This document shows, piece by piece, positions 48,168 to 57,012 of a stretch of 64,000 nt of DNA. Both the position numbers and the translations under genes were made by a program. Where the stretch lies: assembly GCF_023983475.1 (NCBI RefSeq), contig NZ_CP092712.1, positions 124,001 to 188,000 of the forward strand, given 5' to 3'. How positions within the stretch are numbered: the stretch's first letter is position 1; every line of letters begins with the position of its first letter. This DNA is from Aliivibrio fischeri ATCC 7744 = JCM 18803 = DSM 507. GTDB lineage: Bacteria > Pseudomonadota > Gammaproteobacteria > Enterobacterales > Vibrionaceae. Under the pieces are notes generated by a model. That model searched no databases, was not told the origin of the DNA, and saw nothing but the letters and a program-made list of their open reading frames with translations.

Positions 48168-49421
48168 TTAAAGTAAATTTAAGGTTTTAATTACTGCACC
48201 AGAGTTTTTTGAAATAAAGTCTTGCGCATTTTCACCCATTCTCTCGGCATATTCTGGTTGAGTCATTAATTGCTTTAATAGGCTCGCCAGCTCTTCAGCA
48301 GAAGTGATAACTTTCGTTGCGTCTTCTTTGATTAGCGTTTCAGTTATCTCTAAGAAATTATAATAACTTGGGCCAGTAATGGACGGTTTAGCTAGTGCAG
48401 CAGGCTCAAGTAAATTATGACCACCCACTTTATCACCAAGTAAACTTCCGCCCATAAAGCAGATATCAGAAGCACCAATGAGCGTAAGCATTTCTCCCAT
48501 CGTATCACCAAGATATATTTGACAATCTGGTGTTAATATCTGATTTGAGGTGCGTTTAACGGTTTTAAAATCAGCGCCTTGGCAAAGCTCAAATACTGAA
48601 TTAAAGCGCTCGGGGTGACGCGGAACTAAAATTAATAACGCATTCGGTATCTTATGCAATAAAGAGCGATGGGCCGCTAGAACTTGCTCATCTTCACCTT
48701 TATGTGTACTGGTCGCAATCCAGATAGGGCGATCTTCTCCAAGTTGCTTACGAAGAATAACCCCTGATTCTTGTATTTGCTGCGTAATTTCGATATCAAA
48801 CTTTACCGAACCAGTCACATGTACTTTCTCAGCTTGAATACCAAGAGCAACGAAACGATCTGCATCATCTTTATATTGGCAACAAACATGAGTTAGGTGT
48901 TTACCAAGTAGATTAAATATTGGCTGTACTTTTTTGTAGCCTAAAAAGGATTTTTCAGAAAGACGGGCATTTAACACTGAAATAGGAATACCAAATTTGG
49001 CAACAGTATGCAGTGTATTTGGCCACAGTTCTGTTTCCATAATTAGCATCTTTTCAGGTTTAGTTGCTTTTAAAAAACCACGAACCGCAAAGCAAAAATC
49101 AATCGGCATGTATCTGTGTTCAACCAAATCACCTAACTTTTCAATTTGCTCAGCGCCAGTACTTGTCGTCGTCGTGACAAGAATGGGTTGTTCAGGGTTT
49201 TGCTTCTTTAATGCTTTAATAATAGGAGCAGCAGCAATGGCTTCACCAACCGATACTGCATGAATCCATATTGGAGCCTGCGTTGCATTGAGTGATGGGG
49301 TACAACCAAAGTGCTCTTTCCATCGACGACCAAAAGCAGGCTTTCCTTCTTTTTTCTTATAAAGAGAATAGAGAAGCAAAGGAGAGATAAAGGTTAAAAG
49401 TAAGCTATACAAAAAGCGCAT
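48168..49421 (-). CDS. waaA: Kdo transferase
   Basis: A 417-residue inner-membrane-anchored GT30 enzyme that adds Kdo to lipid IVA. I chose the ATG at 49421 (MRFLYSLLLTFISPLLLYSL), because it overlaps the upstream stop as TAATG and gives the normal membrane anchor. Blocks: IWIHAVSVGEAIAAAPIIKA (with the catalytic Glu), LIMETELWPN, SVLNARLSEKS and GGSLLGDKVGGHNLLEPAAL. With a Kdo kinase nearby it is probably monofunctional. Confidence 0.94.
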   Translation of the reverse strand: MRFLYSLLLTFISPLLLYSLYKKKEGKPAFGRRWKEHFGCTPSLNATQAPIWIHAVSVGEAIAAAPIIKALKKQNPEQPILVTTTTSTGAEQIEKLGDLVEHRYMPIDFCFAVRGFLKATKPEKMLIMETELWPNTLHTVAKFGIPISVLNARLSEKSFLGYKKVQPIFNLLGKHLTHVCCQYKDDADRFVALGIQAEKVHVTGSVKFDIEITQQIQESGVILRKQLGEDRPIWIATSTHKGEDEQVLAAHRSLLHKIPNALLILVPRHPERFNSVFELCQGADFKTVKRTSNQILTPDCQIYLGDTMGEMLTLIGASDICFMGGSLLGDKVGGHNLLEPAALAKPSITGPSYYNFLEITETLIKEDATKVITSAEELASLLKQLMTQPEYAERMGENAQDFISKNSGAVIKTLNLL

Positions 49422-50110
49422 TATTTTCTCTTTTTGAAAATATATTTTTGCCAAGTATATATTTTACCAAGTAATCCCATATGTTTAGATTTTAAATAAA
49501 TCGCTTTTCTTGGATCTTTCCAGCTATGCTGAAACCAATGCACTAAGTATGAATTATCAGGAGTAGTAAACTCTTGTCCATTACCAAGATAGCAATAGAA
49601 GTATTCAACTGGGAAAATTAACGATTTCTCAATATCTTTCATCTTATTGTCAATTAAGACATGAGTCATTATTCCCGGTCCCATATACAATGGAGAACTT
49701 AGGATTTTATGCTCGTAAAAATCGATAAGATTAGCCAAAATTTTTGATTCTTTTTGCGCATAAATACACGCAGTTCCAATCATTGACTCTGATTCATATC
49801 CAACAGCAAACTGGCACTCGTCAAACAATGGGAATGGATTTTTTTGCACAGTTACATCTGTATCTAAATACAATCCACCTTCATGTTGTAATATTTTCAG
49901 GCGTAAATAATCCGTAACAAAAGCGTACAATCCACGCTTATAGCACTCTTTTGCAAACTCACATCCATCAATCCACTCAGTGATTAATGAGTCTTCTTCC
50001 GTCCATACTTTGTATTCATAACCCTGTTTTTTCCAGTCTTCAATACAAACTAAAGCAAGAGGGGTTAGTTTATTACCTAACCATATTGCATGGATTTTAT
50101 TATTACTCAT
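49421..50110 (-). CDS. GT32 family glycosyltransferase
   Basis: A 229-residue transferase with the GT32 (capsular sugar/OCH1-like) pattern: IHAIWLGNKLTPLALVCIED, AFVTDYLRLKIL and the DxD motif YLDTDVTV. C-terminal basic, possibly membrane-associated. It lies between the WaaL-like gene and waaA, overlapping the first by 8 bases and the second by one. It presumably adds a core sugar; the specificity is unknown. Confidence 0.83.
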   Translation of the reverse strand: MSNNKIHAIWLGNKLTPLALVCIEDWKKQGYEYKVWTEEDSLITEWIDGCEFAKECYKRGLYAFVTDYLRLKILQHEGGLYLDTDVTVQKNPFPLFDECQFAVGYESESMIGTACIYAQKESKILANLIDFYEHKILSSPLYMGPGIMTHVLIDNKMKDIEKSLIFPVEYFYCYLGNGQEFTTPDNSYLVHWFQHSWKDPRKAIYLKSKHMGLLGKIYTWQKYIFKKRK

Positions 50111-51386
50111 TGTTATCCTTCATCGATAAATTATGTGTTAAATAAAAAGTGTATATTCCACCGAAAATTATATTAATCATATATTCGCCTGTTTTGAAGA
50201 AAAGGAATGATTCAAAACAGTTAATGATGGCGAAAAATAAAATGAACATTGTACTTATAATTAAGACTTCATTGTTTTTCTTATAAAATGTCGAGCTATA
50301 CATAATTAAAGTATAAATATAAAGAAATAACGCAACACCAAGTAAACCATAAGAAATAATTAGTTCGATATGACCATTGTGTAAGTGTGTGTATCTGGAT
50401 TTTATCTTATTGGGCAGATTATTAGATTCTTTTATTACAAAGTTTCTAGTGCCTTCGCCAGTACCTAATAATGGGTTGTTTTTAATCCAAGGTATAGATT
50501 CTGACCAAAAGTGCATTCTGATCCCCATGCTACTGTATGGGATGTTATCAACATCACCAGAAAGAATGAGAGGAACTATATTACTTTCTTTATGTATTCT
50601 TTTTTCAATTGTAGGAATATGGCTAGCAAGGTAAATTGAACTTATAACCACCACTAATATTATAGAAATGGATTTTATATTTACTTTTTTAGATATGATG
50701 GCAACAATGATAGGCGTTAATATGCTTGCAATTAAAACAGCAAGCCACACTTGACGACCTTGCGATACAATCGTAATAAATAGCGACGGTAAGAGAATAA
50801 AAAGGGTAATTAATATTTTATTCTTAATACCATTTAGAGCATAAATATAATAACTACTACCAAGTAAAATAGTACCTGCTAGGGCTGATAAATGATTTGC
50901 ATTTACATAGTTGAAATCAATTCGTTGTCCAGCAATCCCATTCATGATGTCAGCTAAAATATCATTTGAATGGATTAACGCAGTTAAAAAGATACCAATA
51001 GCATAGAAAAGCCAGAGTGTTCTTACTTTCTTAATGTTTCCTTTCAGCCAGTAGGCAATAAAAATGAAAAAGAACAGATCCGCTAAAATACCTATATTAG
51101 GGCTGTCTTTTGCCAGATGTGGTATTTGAAAGGTAGAGTTTATCCAACTTAAGCAAGTTAATAATATAGATAAAAATAAACAGATAAATGCTTTGTCTTT
51201 GATCGCTTTTTTAAAATCGCAGAATAAGAATAGTAAAAAACCAAGTACAATAAATGACTGAAAAATATCACCAAGAGGTCGATATGATATTTTAAATAAA
51301 GCATATCCTAATATATTAATAAACATAAATGTTTCAAACATTTTATGTTCAATTAGATGGGTGATTTTACTTTTTATATTACTCAT
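50103..51386 (-). CDS. waaL: O-antigen ligase-like membrane protein (WaaL family)
   Basis: About 427 residues with roughly ten to twelve membrane segments. I chose the ATG at 51386 (MSNIKSKITHLIEH), which overlaps the waaF stop as ATGA; longer in-frame readings lie inside waaF. The large periplasmic loop has GIRMHFWSESIPWIKNNPLL, GTGEGTRNFV and YTHLHNGHIELIISYGLLGV, the Wzy_C/WaaL pattern with a conserved His. It should join O-antigen or another glycan to lipid A-core in the periplasm. Confidence 0.85.
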   Translation of the reverse strand: MSNIKSKITHLIEHKMFETFMFINILGYALFKISYRPLGDIFQSFIVLGFLLFLFCDFKKAIKDKAFICLFLSILLTCLSWINSTFQIPHLAKDSPNIGILADLFFFIFIAYWLKGNIKKVRTLWLFYAIGIFLTALIHSNDILADIMNGIAGQRIDFNYVNANHLSALAGTILLGSSYYIYALNGIKNKILITLFILLPSLFITIVSQGRQVWLAVLIASILTPIIVAIISKKVNIKSISIILVVVISSIYLASHIPTIEKRIHKESNIVPLILSGDVDNIPYSSMGIRMHFWSESIPWIKNNPLLGTGEGTRNFVIKESNNLPNKIKSRYTHLHNGHIELIISYGLLGVALFLYIYTLIMYSSTFYKKNNEVLIISTMFILFFAIINCFESFLFFKTGEYMINIIFGGIYTFYLTHNLSMKDNNE

Positions 51387-52408
51387 TTTATACATGCTAT
51401 AACAGATGATGCCTCTAATTCTTTCAAGCACTTCAAATGACCTAGAGGACATTCACGCTTAAAACAAGGACGACACTCAATATCAGTGCTTACAATATCG
51501 ACTTTTTCCGCTAACGGTGGCGTGTATTTTGGTGATGTAGAACCATAAACACCAACCACATGACAACCTACCGCAGCAGCAACGTGCATTAAACCAGAAT
51601 CGTTACTTACAACGGTTTTACAAGCAGCAAGTAGATCAACCGCTTCAATTAAGCTTGTATCGCCAGCTAAGTTAAATACCGCTGCTTGGTTATCTGTATC
51701 CACTAAAGCTTTAATACTTTCAGTTGTTTCTTTATCTTTGGCTGAGCCAAATAACCATACTTGATGGCCACGGTTAATCATTTCGTTAGCTACGGCGGCA
51801 TAATGTTCAACAGGCCACTGTTTTGCAGGACCAAATTCAGCGCCCGGGCACAAACCAAGAACCGGTTTATCAAGAGATAAAGAAAACTTCTCTAGAGTAT
51901 TTTTTTGAACTTCCGCATCAATTGATAGAGCTGGGCGAGGTAAATTCTCTAACCCACCTAGTGAGCTTGAATCAATCATTTCAGATTTAGGATGAGCTAA
52001 TGCCACATAGCGCTCAACCATGTATTGGAATGCTTTTTTATTTGGACGTAAATCGTTTAATAGCCCATAACGCATTTCACCTTTCCAACCCGTACGAACC
52101 GGGATCCCTGCAAACCAAGGAATAAGTGCTGATTTTGCAGAATTCGGGCAAATGTAAGCGTGTGTATAGTTATTATTTTTTAACTCTTTACCAAGAGCGC
52201 GACGACCTAATAAATTGAAATCACCATGACCAAGAGGCATTTCAATCGCTTGATTAACCTCAGGCATTCTTTCAAGAATGGGTTTACACCAAGCCGGAGC
52301 CATCACATCGATAATCGCTTCAGGATGCTGTTGTTTTAATGTGATATACAGTGATTGAGACATCACCATATCACCTACCCATGATGGGCCAATGATCAGG
52401 ATTTTCAT
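51383..52408 (-). CDS. waaF: ADP-heptose:LPS heptosyltransferase II
   Basis: A 341-residue GT9 enzyme. MKILIIGPSWVGDMVMSQSL and the C-terminal ACKTVVSNDSGLMHVAAAVG and GSTSPKYTPPL match WaaF, which adds the second heptose to the inner core. The CRPCFKRECPLGHLKC cysteine-rich tail is typical of WaaF. It overlaps both neighbours (TAATG with the GT25 gene, ATGA with waaL). Confidence 0.93.
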   Translation of the reverse strand: MKILIIGPSWVGDMVMSQSLYITLKQQHPEAIIDVMAPAWCKPILERMPEVNQAIEMPLGHGDFNLLGRRALGKELKNNNYTHAYICPNSAKSALIPWFAGIPVRTGWKGEMRYGLLNDLRPNKKAFQYMVERYVALAHPKSEMIDSSSLGGLENLPRPALSIDAEVQKNTLEKFSLSLDKPVLGLCPGAEFGPAKQWPVEHYAAVANEMINRGHQVWLFGSAKDKETTESIKALVDTDNQAAVFNLAGDTSLIEAVDLLAACKTVVSNDSGLMHVAAAVGCHVVGVYGSTSPKYTPPLAEKVDIVSTDIECRPCFKRECPLGHLKCLKELEASSVIACIK

Positions 52409-53127
52409 TACTTATTTTTCCAATGCAAACTTTTCATTAGGGATTCATAGGTACGAAACAGTTCAATATATATTTTATTGAATAGAGAAATACCACTTTT
52501 GTCTTTACGTGTTGAACCTATCGTGGAAGTAATATCGGCACGCGTAAATAGGTCAGGTGAGACACTATAAGTTTGTACCTGATGTCGCCAAGGCTTTTCC
52601 ATATAGTCATCGACAGGTTCTAAAAACGCTTGAGCATTATCAATAAAGCGTTGGGCTGCTTTAGAGCTAATAATATACGCTGTTGTACCGCAGGTTTTTT
52701 TCTTATAACCGCCAAGTTGAAACTCAGGAGTTAAATCTAGAATACGATGGAATGGAGACTTATGAGTTGCTGATAATTTGATGTAATCATAAGTTTGGAT
52801 ATGCTCAAAACTTAATTCAATTATCTGTTTGGCGTTTGCGATAGGGTCAACATTGTCTTCCATAATGACGATAGATTCATTTAAGGAAACGCATTTTTGC
52901 CACATCGCATAGTGGCTTGCGAAACAGGCGATTTCACTGGTTTTAAGTGAGTAGCCTTTACGTTTTTTTGTGGTAACAGGGCGAGCATGATCAGAATATT
53001 GAAAGTTTTCAATTGATCCGTCAATCGCATCAAAAAACTCAAAAGAGATATCAAGAGCGTCTAAATGCTTTTGAATGCGCTCACGGCGATCAACCGAACG
53101 TTTTAAACTGACAACAAATACTTTCAT
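52408..53127 (-). CDS. GT25 family LPS glycosyltransferase
   Basis: A 239-residue transferase. I chose the ATG at 53127 (MKVFVVSLKRSVDRRERIQK); an ATG three codons earlier is possible. The GT25 pattern is clear: DAIDGS, GYSLKTSEIACFASHYAMWQ, SIVIMEDNVDPI (acidic metal motif, EDN in place of EDD) and TTAYIISSKAAQRFI. GT25 enzymes add galactose or related sugars to LPS cores. First gene of the minus-strand operon GT25-waaF-waaL-GT32-waaA. Confidence 0.86.
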   Translation of the reverse strand: MKVFVVSLKRSVDRRERIQKHLDALDISFEFFDAIDGSIENFQYSDHARPVTTKKRKGYSLKTSEIACFASHYAMWQKCVSLNESIVIMEDNVDPIANAKQIIELSFEHIQTYDYIKLSATHKSPFHRILDLTPEFQLGGYKKKTCGTTAYIISSKAAQRFIDNAQAFLEPVDDYMEKPWRHQVQTYSVSPDLFTRADITSTIGSTRKDKSGISLFNKIYIELFRTYESLMKSLHWKNK

Positions 53128-53167
53128 ATATCCCATATACCAGAAAAATTAAATTGGATGATTTTTA

Positions 53168-53285
53168 AGAAACTAGAAACTAGAAGAGCAAGTATGGTGT
53201 GCATAATCAATATGAAATAGCTCTTGCTCTTACTCGTTTCTCGAGCGAAGCGTCCTCGTCACTCGTCACTCGTCACTCGTCACTT
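53168..53285. repeat. Short repeat tract with a cgtcact array
   Basis: It contains aaactagaaactagaagagc, ctcttactcgtttctcgagc and four tandem CGTCACT units (53257-53284). The array again has period 7 but a different unit from cctgaaa, and it derives from the inverted stop-codon element (actcgtcc...). It sits between hldD and the GT25 gene. Confidence 0.82.
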
Positions 53286-53289
53286 AAAT

Positions 53290-54231
53290 CTACTTATTAA
53301 TCATCGCCATATATTCAGCAACACCATCAGCTACTGACTTAAACTCAACATCACAACCAGCAGCACGAAGCTTAGTTAGATCAGCTTGAGTAAACTCTTG
53401 GTATGCGCCTTTTAGGTGCTCAGGGAACGGGATAGTTTCCACTTCACCTTTACCGTGGTGTTTAATTACTGCTTCAGCAACTGCGCGGAATGGTTCAGCA
53501 CGGCCAGTACCACAGTTATAGATACCAGATACGCCATTTTCTAAGAACCAAAGGTTAACCGCAGCCACATCACCAACGTAAACGAAATCACGTTTAAACT
53601 CGTCACTACCTTCAAACAGTTTAGGGTTGTCGCCCGCATTCATTTGGTTATTTAAATGGAAAGCAACCGAAGCCATAGAACCTTTATGTTGTTCACGAGG
53701 GCCATACACATTGAAGTAACGGAAACCCGTAATTTGAGATAGCGTTTCGTTGTGCTCTTCAGCATCAGCCCATAGGCGACGAACGTAGTTATCAAACTGC
53801 TGTTTAGAATAACCGTAAACGTTTAGAGCACCTTCGTATTCACGCTCTTCGATAAACGTATCTGTTTCACCGTAAGTAGCTGCTGATGATGCATAAAGGA
53901 ATGGAATTTCACGCTCAATACAGAAATGAAGCAACTCTTTAGAGTACTCATAGTTGTTCATCATAATGTATTTGCCATCCCACTCAGTCGTAGCAGAGCA
54001 AGCACCTTCATGGAAAATAGCTTCGATAGGACCAAAGTCATCACCCGCCATAATTTGCGTAATGAAGTCTTCTTTATCCATGTAATCAGTGATATCAAGA
54101 TCCACTAGGTTCTTGAATTTTTTACCATCTTTTAGGTTATCAACCACTAAAATGTCGTTAAAACCTTTGTCATTTAAAGACTTAACAATGTTGCTGCCAA
54201 TCATGCCAGCGCCGCCAGTTACAATGATCAT
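53290..54231 (-). CDS. hldD: ADP-L-glycero-D-manno-heptose 6-epimerase
   Basis: A 313-residue short-chain dehydrogenase/epimerase (also called gmhD or rfaD) that makes the heptose precursor of the LPS core. NADP-binding [14 protein letters not shown], the catalytic Tyr-Lys in [31 protein letters not shown] and [15 protein letters not shown] are diagnostic. It marks the left border of the O-antigen/capsule hotspot of vibrios. Confidence 0.97.
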   Translation of the reverse strand: MIIVTGGAGMIGSNIVKSLNDKGFNDILVVDNLKDGKKFKNLVDLDITDYMDKEDFITQIMAGDDFGPIEAIFHEGACSATTEWDGKYIMMNNYEYSKELLHFCIEREIPFLYASSAATYGETDTFIEEREYEGALNVYGYSKQQFDNYVRRLWADAEEHNETLSQITGFRYFNVYGPREQHKGSMASVAFHLNNQMNAGDNPKLFEGSDEFKRDFVYVGDVAAVNLWFLENGVSGIYNCGTGRAEPFRAVAEAVIKHHGKGEVETIPFPEHLKGAYQEFTQADLTKLRAAGCDVEFKSVADGVAEYMAMINK

Positions 54232-54297
54232 TTTGATACCACCGAAAAATAATGTAATTGATTGAATTGTAGCAAAGAAGAAGAGGTGGCGCTACGC

Positions 54298-55022
54298 TTG
54301 AAAAGCAGGGACGAGAGTTGATAACACTTAGCTTGAGGAAGAGCGAAAAGCGAGGTTTCAGGTTTCAGGAGAGCGAAAGAACAGAATTCAGAGCGCTTCG
54401 CTTGCAGATTTCAGAGGTGATCGCTGAAATCACAGTGACAAAGAATGGTTCTCCCCCTTTATCGCAATAATTATGAGATCGATATAGTGAATATAAGGGG
54501 GAGTTAGAGGGGGTTGGTTGTGCTGTCTTTAGGTTATTCAGATAAACTAAACTTCATTATTTACAACCCCTCCTAGCCTCCCCTTATTATCGGCAGTTTC
54601 TACCAAGTCACATTTGTGAACAAGGGGAGGAACAGTATTGTGAACGCTGAAATAACAACGATCACCCCTGAACCCTGCAAGGGAGCTTGCGACCGGTCTG
54701 AACCTTAAATTCTTGAGTGATTAATCATTGGGATTCGTGATGTTAATAGAAGGGGAGGTTAGGAGGGGTTGTGAATGAATAACTTTGAATATACTCGCAA
54801 TAGCTTTACCTCTTTAATTGAATTTTTTCTTTTTCTGCTACTGGTTATGGGATATTTAGAAATAAAGGTTACAACCCCCTCTAACTCCCCCTTGTATTGA
54901 TTTTATTACTCTCATACATACAGTGGTAAAAGGGGGAGAACAGTCTTTGACGCTGTAATAACAACGATCACCCCTGAATCCTGCAAGGGAGCCTGCGACC
55001 GATCTGAACCCTGAATTCTAAA
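54298..55022. repeat. Large repeat tract between hldD and rjg
   Basis: The 54232-55032 gap holds two copies of the two-arm element in opposite orientation. The first is inverted: 54448-54516 (gttctccccc to agggggttg) and 54564-54632 (caacccctcc to gaggaac). The second is direct but with a truncated first arm (54744-54772) and a full second arm (54872-54941). Between and around them are cctgcaagggagcttgcgac, gcttcgcttgcag and tcaggtttcagg elements. An aaaggagctctc ribosome-binding site at the right end belongs to rjg. No gene seen. Confidence 0.87.
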
Positions 55023-55032
55023 AGGAGCTCTC

Positions 55033-56493
55033 ATGCCTACACCCTTAAAAAACTCAACCCAAACCACCAACCTGGAAATAAACCTCAAACACCATGGTGG
55101 AAAACTCGGCGTCACAGGCTCATGCCATGAACTCAGTATTAATCACAACGGTAACAACCACGGTATCTTAATAGATTGCGGTTTGTTTCAGGGGAGAGAC
55201 GCCAAAGATAAAAATGGAAACGAGAGAAAGCTCGATATTGAATTTCCTATTTCACACCTCAAAGCACTAATTCTTACCCATACTCACATAGACCACATTG
55301 GGCGACTGCCTTGGTTATTAGCAAAAGGTTTCAAGCAACCCATTTACTGTACACCAGCAACAGCAGAGCTCGTACCGCTCATGTTAGATGATGGATTAAA
55401 ACTGCAACTAGGATTAAATAAAGGCCAAAGAGAAAGAGTATTAGCATTAATAAGAAAACAGATAAAACCCATCCCATACAACCAATGGCACCGTATTCCG
55501 CTCACCTCTACAGATAAATTACCTAGCTCTCGCTCTTCCCGCTCTTCCTCGCTCCTCGAAGCGAAGCGTTCTTGTCCCTCGTCCCTTTACCTCCGTTTCC
55601 AACCCGCAGGCCATATCCTCGGTTCTGCTTATGTTGAAATTAAACTTCCCAACAATGAAATTATCGTATTTTCAGGTGATTTAGGGCCATCAAAAACGCC
55701 ACTATTGCCTGACCCAACGCCACCGAAACGAGCCGATCTATTAGTCATAGAAAGCACTTACGGCAATAAAATTCATGACAGCGTAGAAACCAGAGCCACT
55801 CGCTTACAACAGATTATCGAGCGTTCATTAGAAGATGGTGGAGCCATTATTATTCCTGCATTTTCAGTGGGCAGAACTCAAGAGCTACTGTTTGATATAG
55901 AGCACCTAATTCATCATAAAAAAATAGACTCAAAAATCCCCATTATTCTTGATTCACCATTAGCCAATAAAGTCACCAAACAATATAGACGCTTTAAAAA
56001 ATTATGGAGTAAAGAAGCCACAACTAAGTTAAACAATCATCGTCATCCACTTAATTTTGAACAATGCATCGTTATCGAAAGTCACAAAGAGCACATGAAA
56101 ATAGTCAATCGACTTAAAAGCACCGCAGAGCCATGCATTATTGTCGCCGCAAGTGGCATGTGTGCCGGAGGCCGAGTCATGAATTACCTTGAAGCATTAT
56201 TACCTGACAAACGAACCGATATTATTCTTGCAGGTTATCAAGCTCATGGAACGTTAGGACGAGATCTTCAAAACCAAGAACATCAAGTATGGATAGATAA
56301 CCAACCGATTGATGTTAATGCGCAAATCCACACCATGTCTGGATATTCAGCCCACGCCGATCAATCTGATTTAATTAAGTTTGTCGAGGGGATTGAGGAG
56401 GGGAGGAAGGAGGTGGTTGTTGTGCATGGGGAGGATGATGTGCGTAGGGAGTTTGAGAGGGTTTTAGAGACTAGAAACTATACGCTGCGCTAG
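55033..56493 (+). CDS. rjg: Beta-CASP metallo-beta-lactamase RNase-like protein (Rjg) with an in-frame repeat insertion
   Basis: A 486-residue mRNA 3'-end-processing-factor-like protein, the right junction gene of the Vibrio polysaccharide locus. Metal motif HTHIDH at residues 83-88; further motifs QPAGHILGSAYVE, FSGDLGP, GGAIIIPAFSVGRTQE, AASGMCAGGRVMNY and SGYSAHADQ fit the beta-CASP family. Residues about 165-186 (SSRSSRSSSLLEAKRSCPSS) have no counterpart in the fold: their DNA, 55525-55590, is an inverted copy of the gagcagggacgag repeat, kept in frame. The last residues (ETRNYTLR) and the stop also come from repeat DNA. Start supported by aaaaggag. Confidence 0.88.
   Translation: MPTPLKNSTQTTNLEINLKHHGGKLGVTGSCHELSINHNGNNHGILIDCGLFQGRDAKDKNGNERKLDIEFPISHLKALILTHTHIDHIGRLPWLLAKGFKQPIYCTPATAELVPLMLDDGLKLQLGLNKGQRERVLALIRKQIKPIPYNQWHRIPLTSTDKLPSSRSSRSSSLLEAKRSCPSSLYLRFQPAGHILGSAYVEIKLPNNEIIVFSGDLGPSKTPLLPDPTPPKRADLLVIESTYGNKIHDSVETRATRLQQIIERSLEDGGAIIIPAFSVGRTQELLFDIEHLIHHKKIDSKIPIILDSPLANKVTKQYRRFKKLWSKEATTKLNNHRHPLNFEQCIVIESHKEHMKIVNRLKSTAEPCIIVAASGMCAGGRVMNYLEALLPDKRTDIILAGYQAHGTLGRDLQNQEHQVWIDNQPIDVNAQIHTMSGYSAHADQSDLIKFVEGIEEGRKEVVVVHGEDDVRREFERVLETRNYTLR
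55525..55590 (-). repeat. Stop-codon-type repeat inside the rjg coding frame
   Basis: Read on the minus strand this 66-base segment is taaagggacgagggacaaga, cgcttcgcttcgaggagcg, aggaagagcgggaagagcg. It is the same element found after ompR, envZ, rpmG and others. Its length is a multiple of three and it contains no stop in the rjg frame. Confidence 0.85.
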
Positions 56494-56566
56494 CTAGATG
56501 GAATAGAGTTCAGATCGCTGCGCTTACTTAGGTTTCAGGATTCAGGTCGCTTCGCTTGCAGGAGAT
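56466..56566. repeat. Repeat segment forming the rjg 3' end and the leader of the next gene
   Basis: It contains gactagaaactatacgctgc (overlapping the last rjg codons), gcgctagctagatgg, agatcgctgcgctt, aggtttcaggattcaggtcg and cttcgcttgcagg. The ribosome-binding site aggagataagg of the four-helix-bundle gene is fused to its right end. Confidence 0.78.
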
Positions 56567-56570
56567 AAGG

Positions 56571-56912
56571 ATGAAATGTGAAAGTTTAGCTGTTTGGAAA
56601 AGAGCTTGTCGTTTATCGTGTAGTATTTATGAGTTAACTTCAGATATTAAAGATTACGGCTTTAGAGACCAGATTACTCGGTCAGGATTATCGATACCTT
56701 CCAATATAGCAGAAGGAGAAGAACGCGAAAGTGGTAAAGAAAAAGCTCGATTTTTAAATTATTCTCAAGGCTCTGCGGCAGAATTGATTACTCAGATTTT
56801 TATCGGTATTGAAATTGGCTATATTAGAAAAGAGGAAGGATTGTTACTCATTCAGGAGGCAAGAGAGATCCTAGCAATTCTATCCAAACTAGCAAAACTG
56901 AAAAGCAAATAA
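56571..56912 (+). CDS. Four-helix-bundle protein (S23/23S rRNA intervening-sequence family)
   Basis: A 113-residue protein from the ATG at 56571 (MKCESLAVWKRACRLSCSIY); an in-frame ATG at 56556 lies in the ribosome-binding region. The family motif DYGFRDQITRSGLSIPSNIAE followed by GEERESGKEKARFLNYSQGS is clear. Members form pentameric four-helix bundles and are related to Avd of diversity-generating retroelements, but most have no known role. It lies wholly inside repeat DNA, with repeat elements ending at its leader and restarting 42 bases after its stop. A second family member begins at 63844. Confidence 0.86.
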   Translation: MKCESLAVWKRACRLSCSIYELTSDIKDYGFRDQITRSGLSIPSNIAEGEERESGKEKARFLNYSQGSAAELITQIFIGIEIGYIRKEEGLLLIQEAREILAILSKLAKLKSK

Positions 56913-56948
56913 AATAAATGTTGTATGCTGCACTACTTTGGTTTTTGA

Positions 56949-57012
56949 TCTTCCTGAAACCTGAAACCTGAAACCTGAAACCTCTGAATTCTGCAAGTGA
57001 AGCGATCTGAAC
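56949..57012. repeat. Repeat segment with a 4-copy cctgaaa array
   Basis: Four CCTGAAA units occupy 56953-56980, followed by cctctgaattctgcaagtga and agcgatctgaac. It resumes the repeat DNA interrupted by the four-helix-bundle gene. Confidence 0.85.

Noticed and set aside
56571..56912. A diversity-generating retroelement around the Avd-like four-helix-bundle gene
   Set aside because: There is no reverse transcriptase, template repeat or variable-repeat target gene in the neighbourhood.
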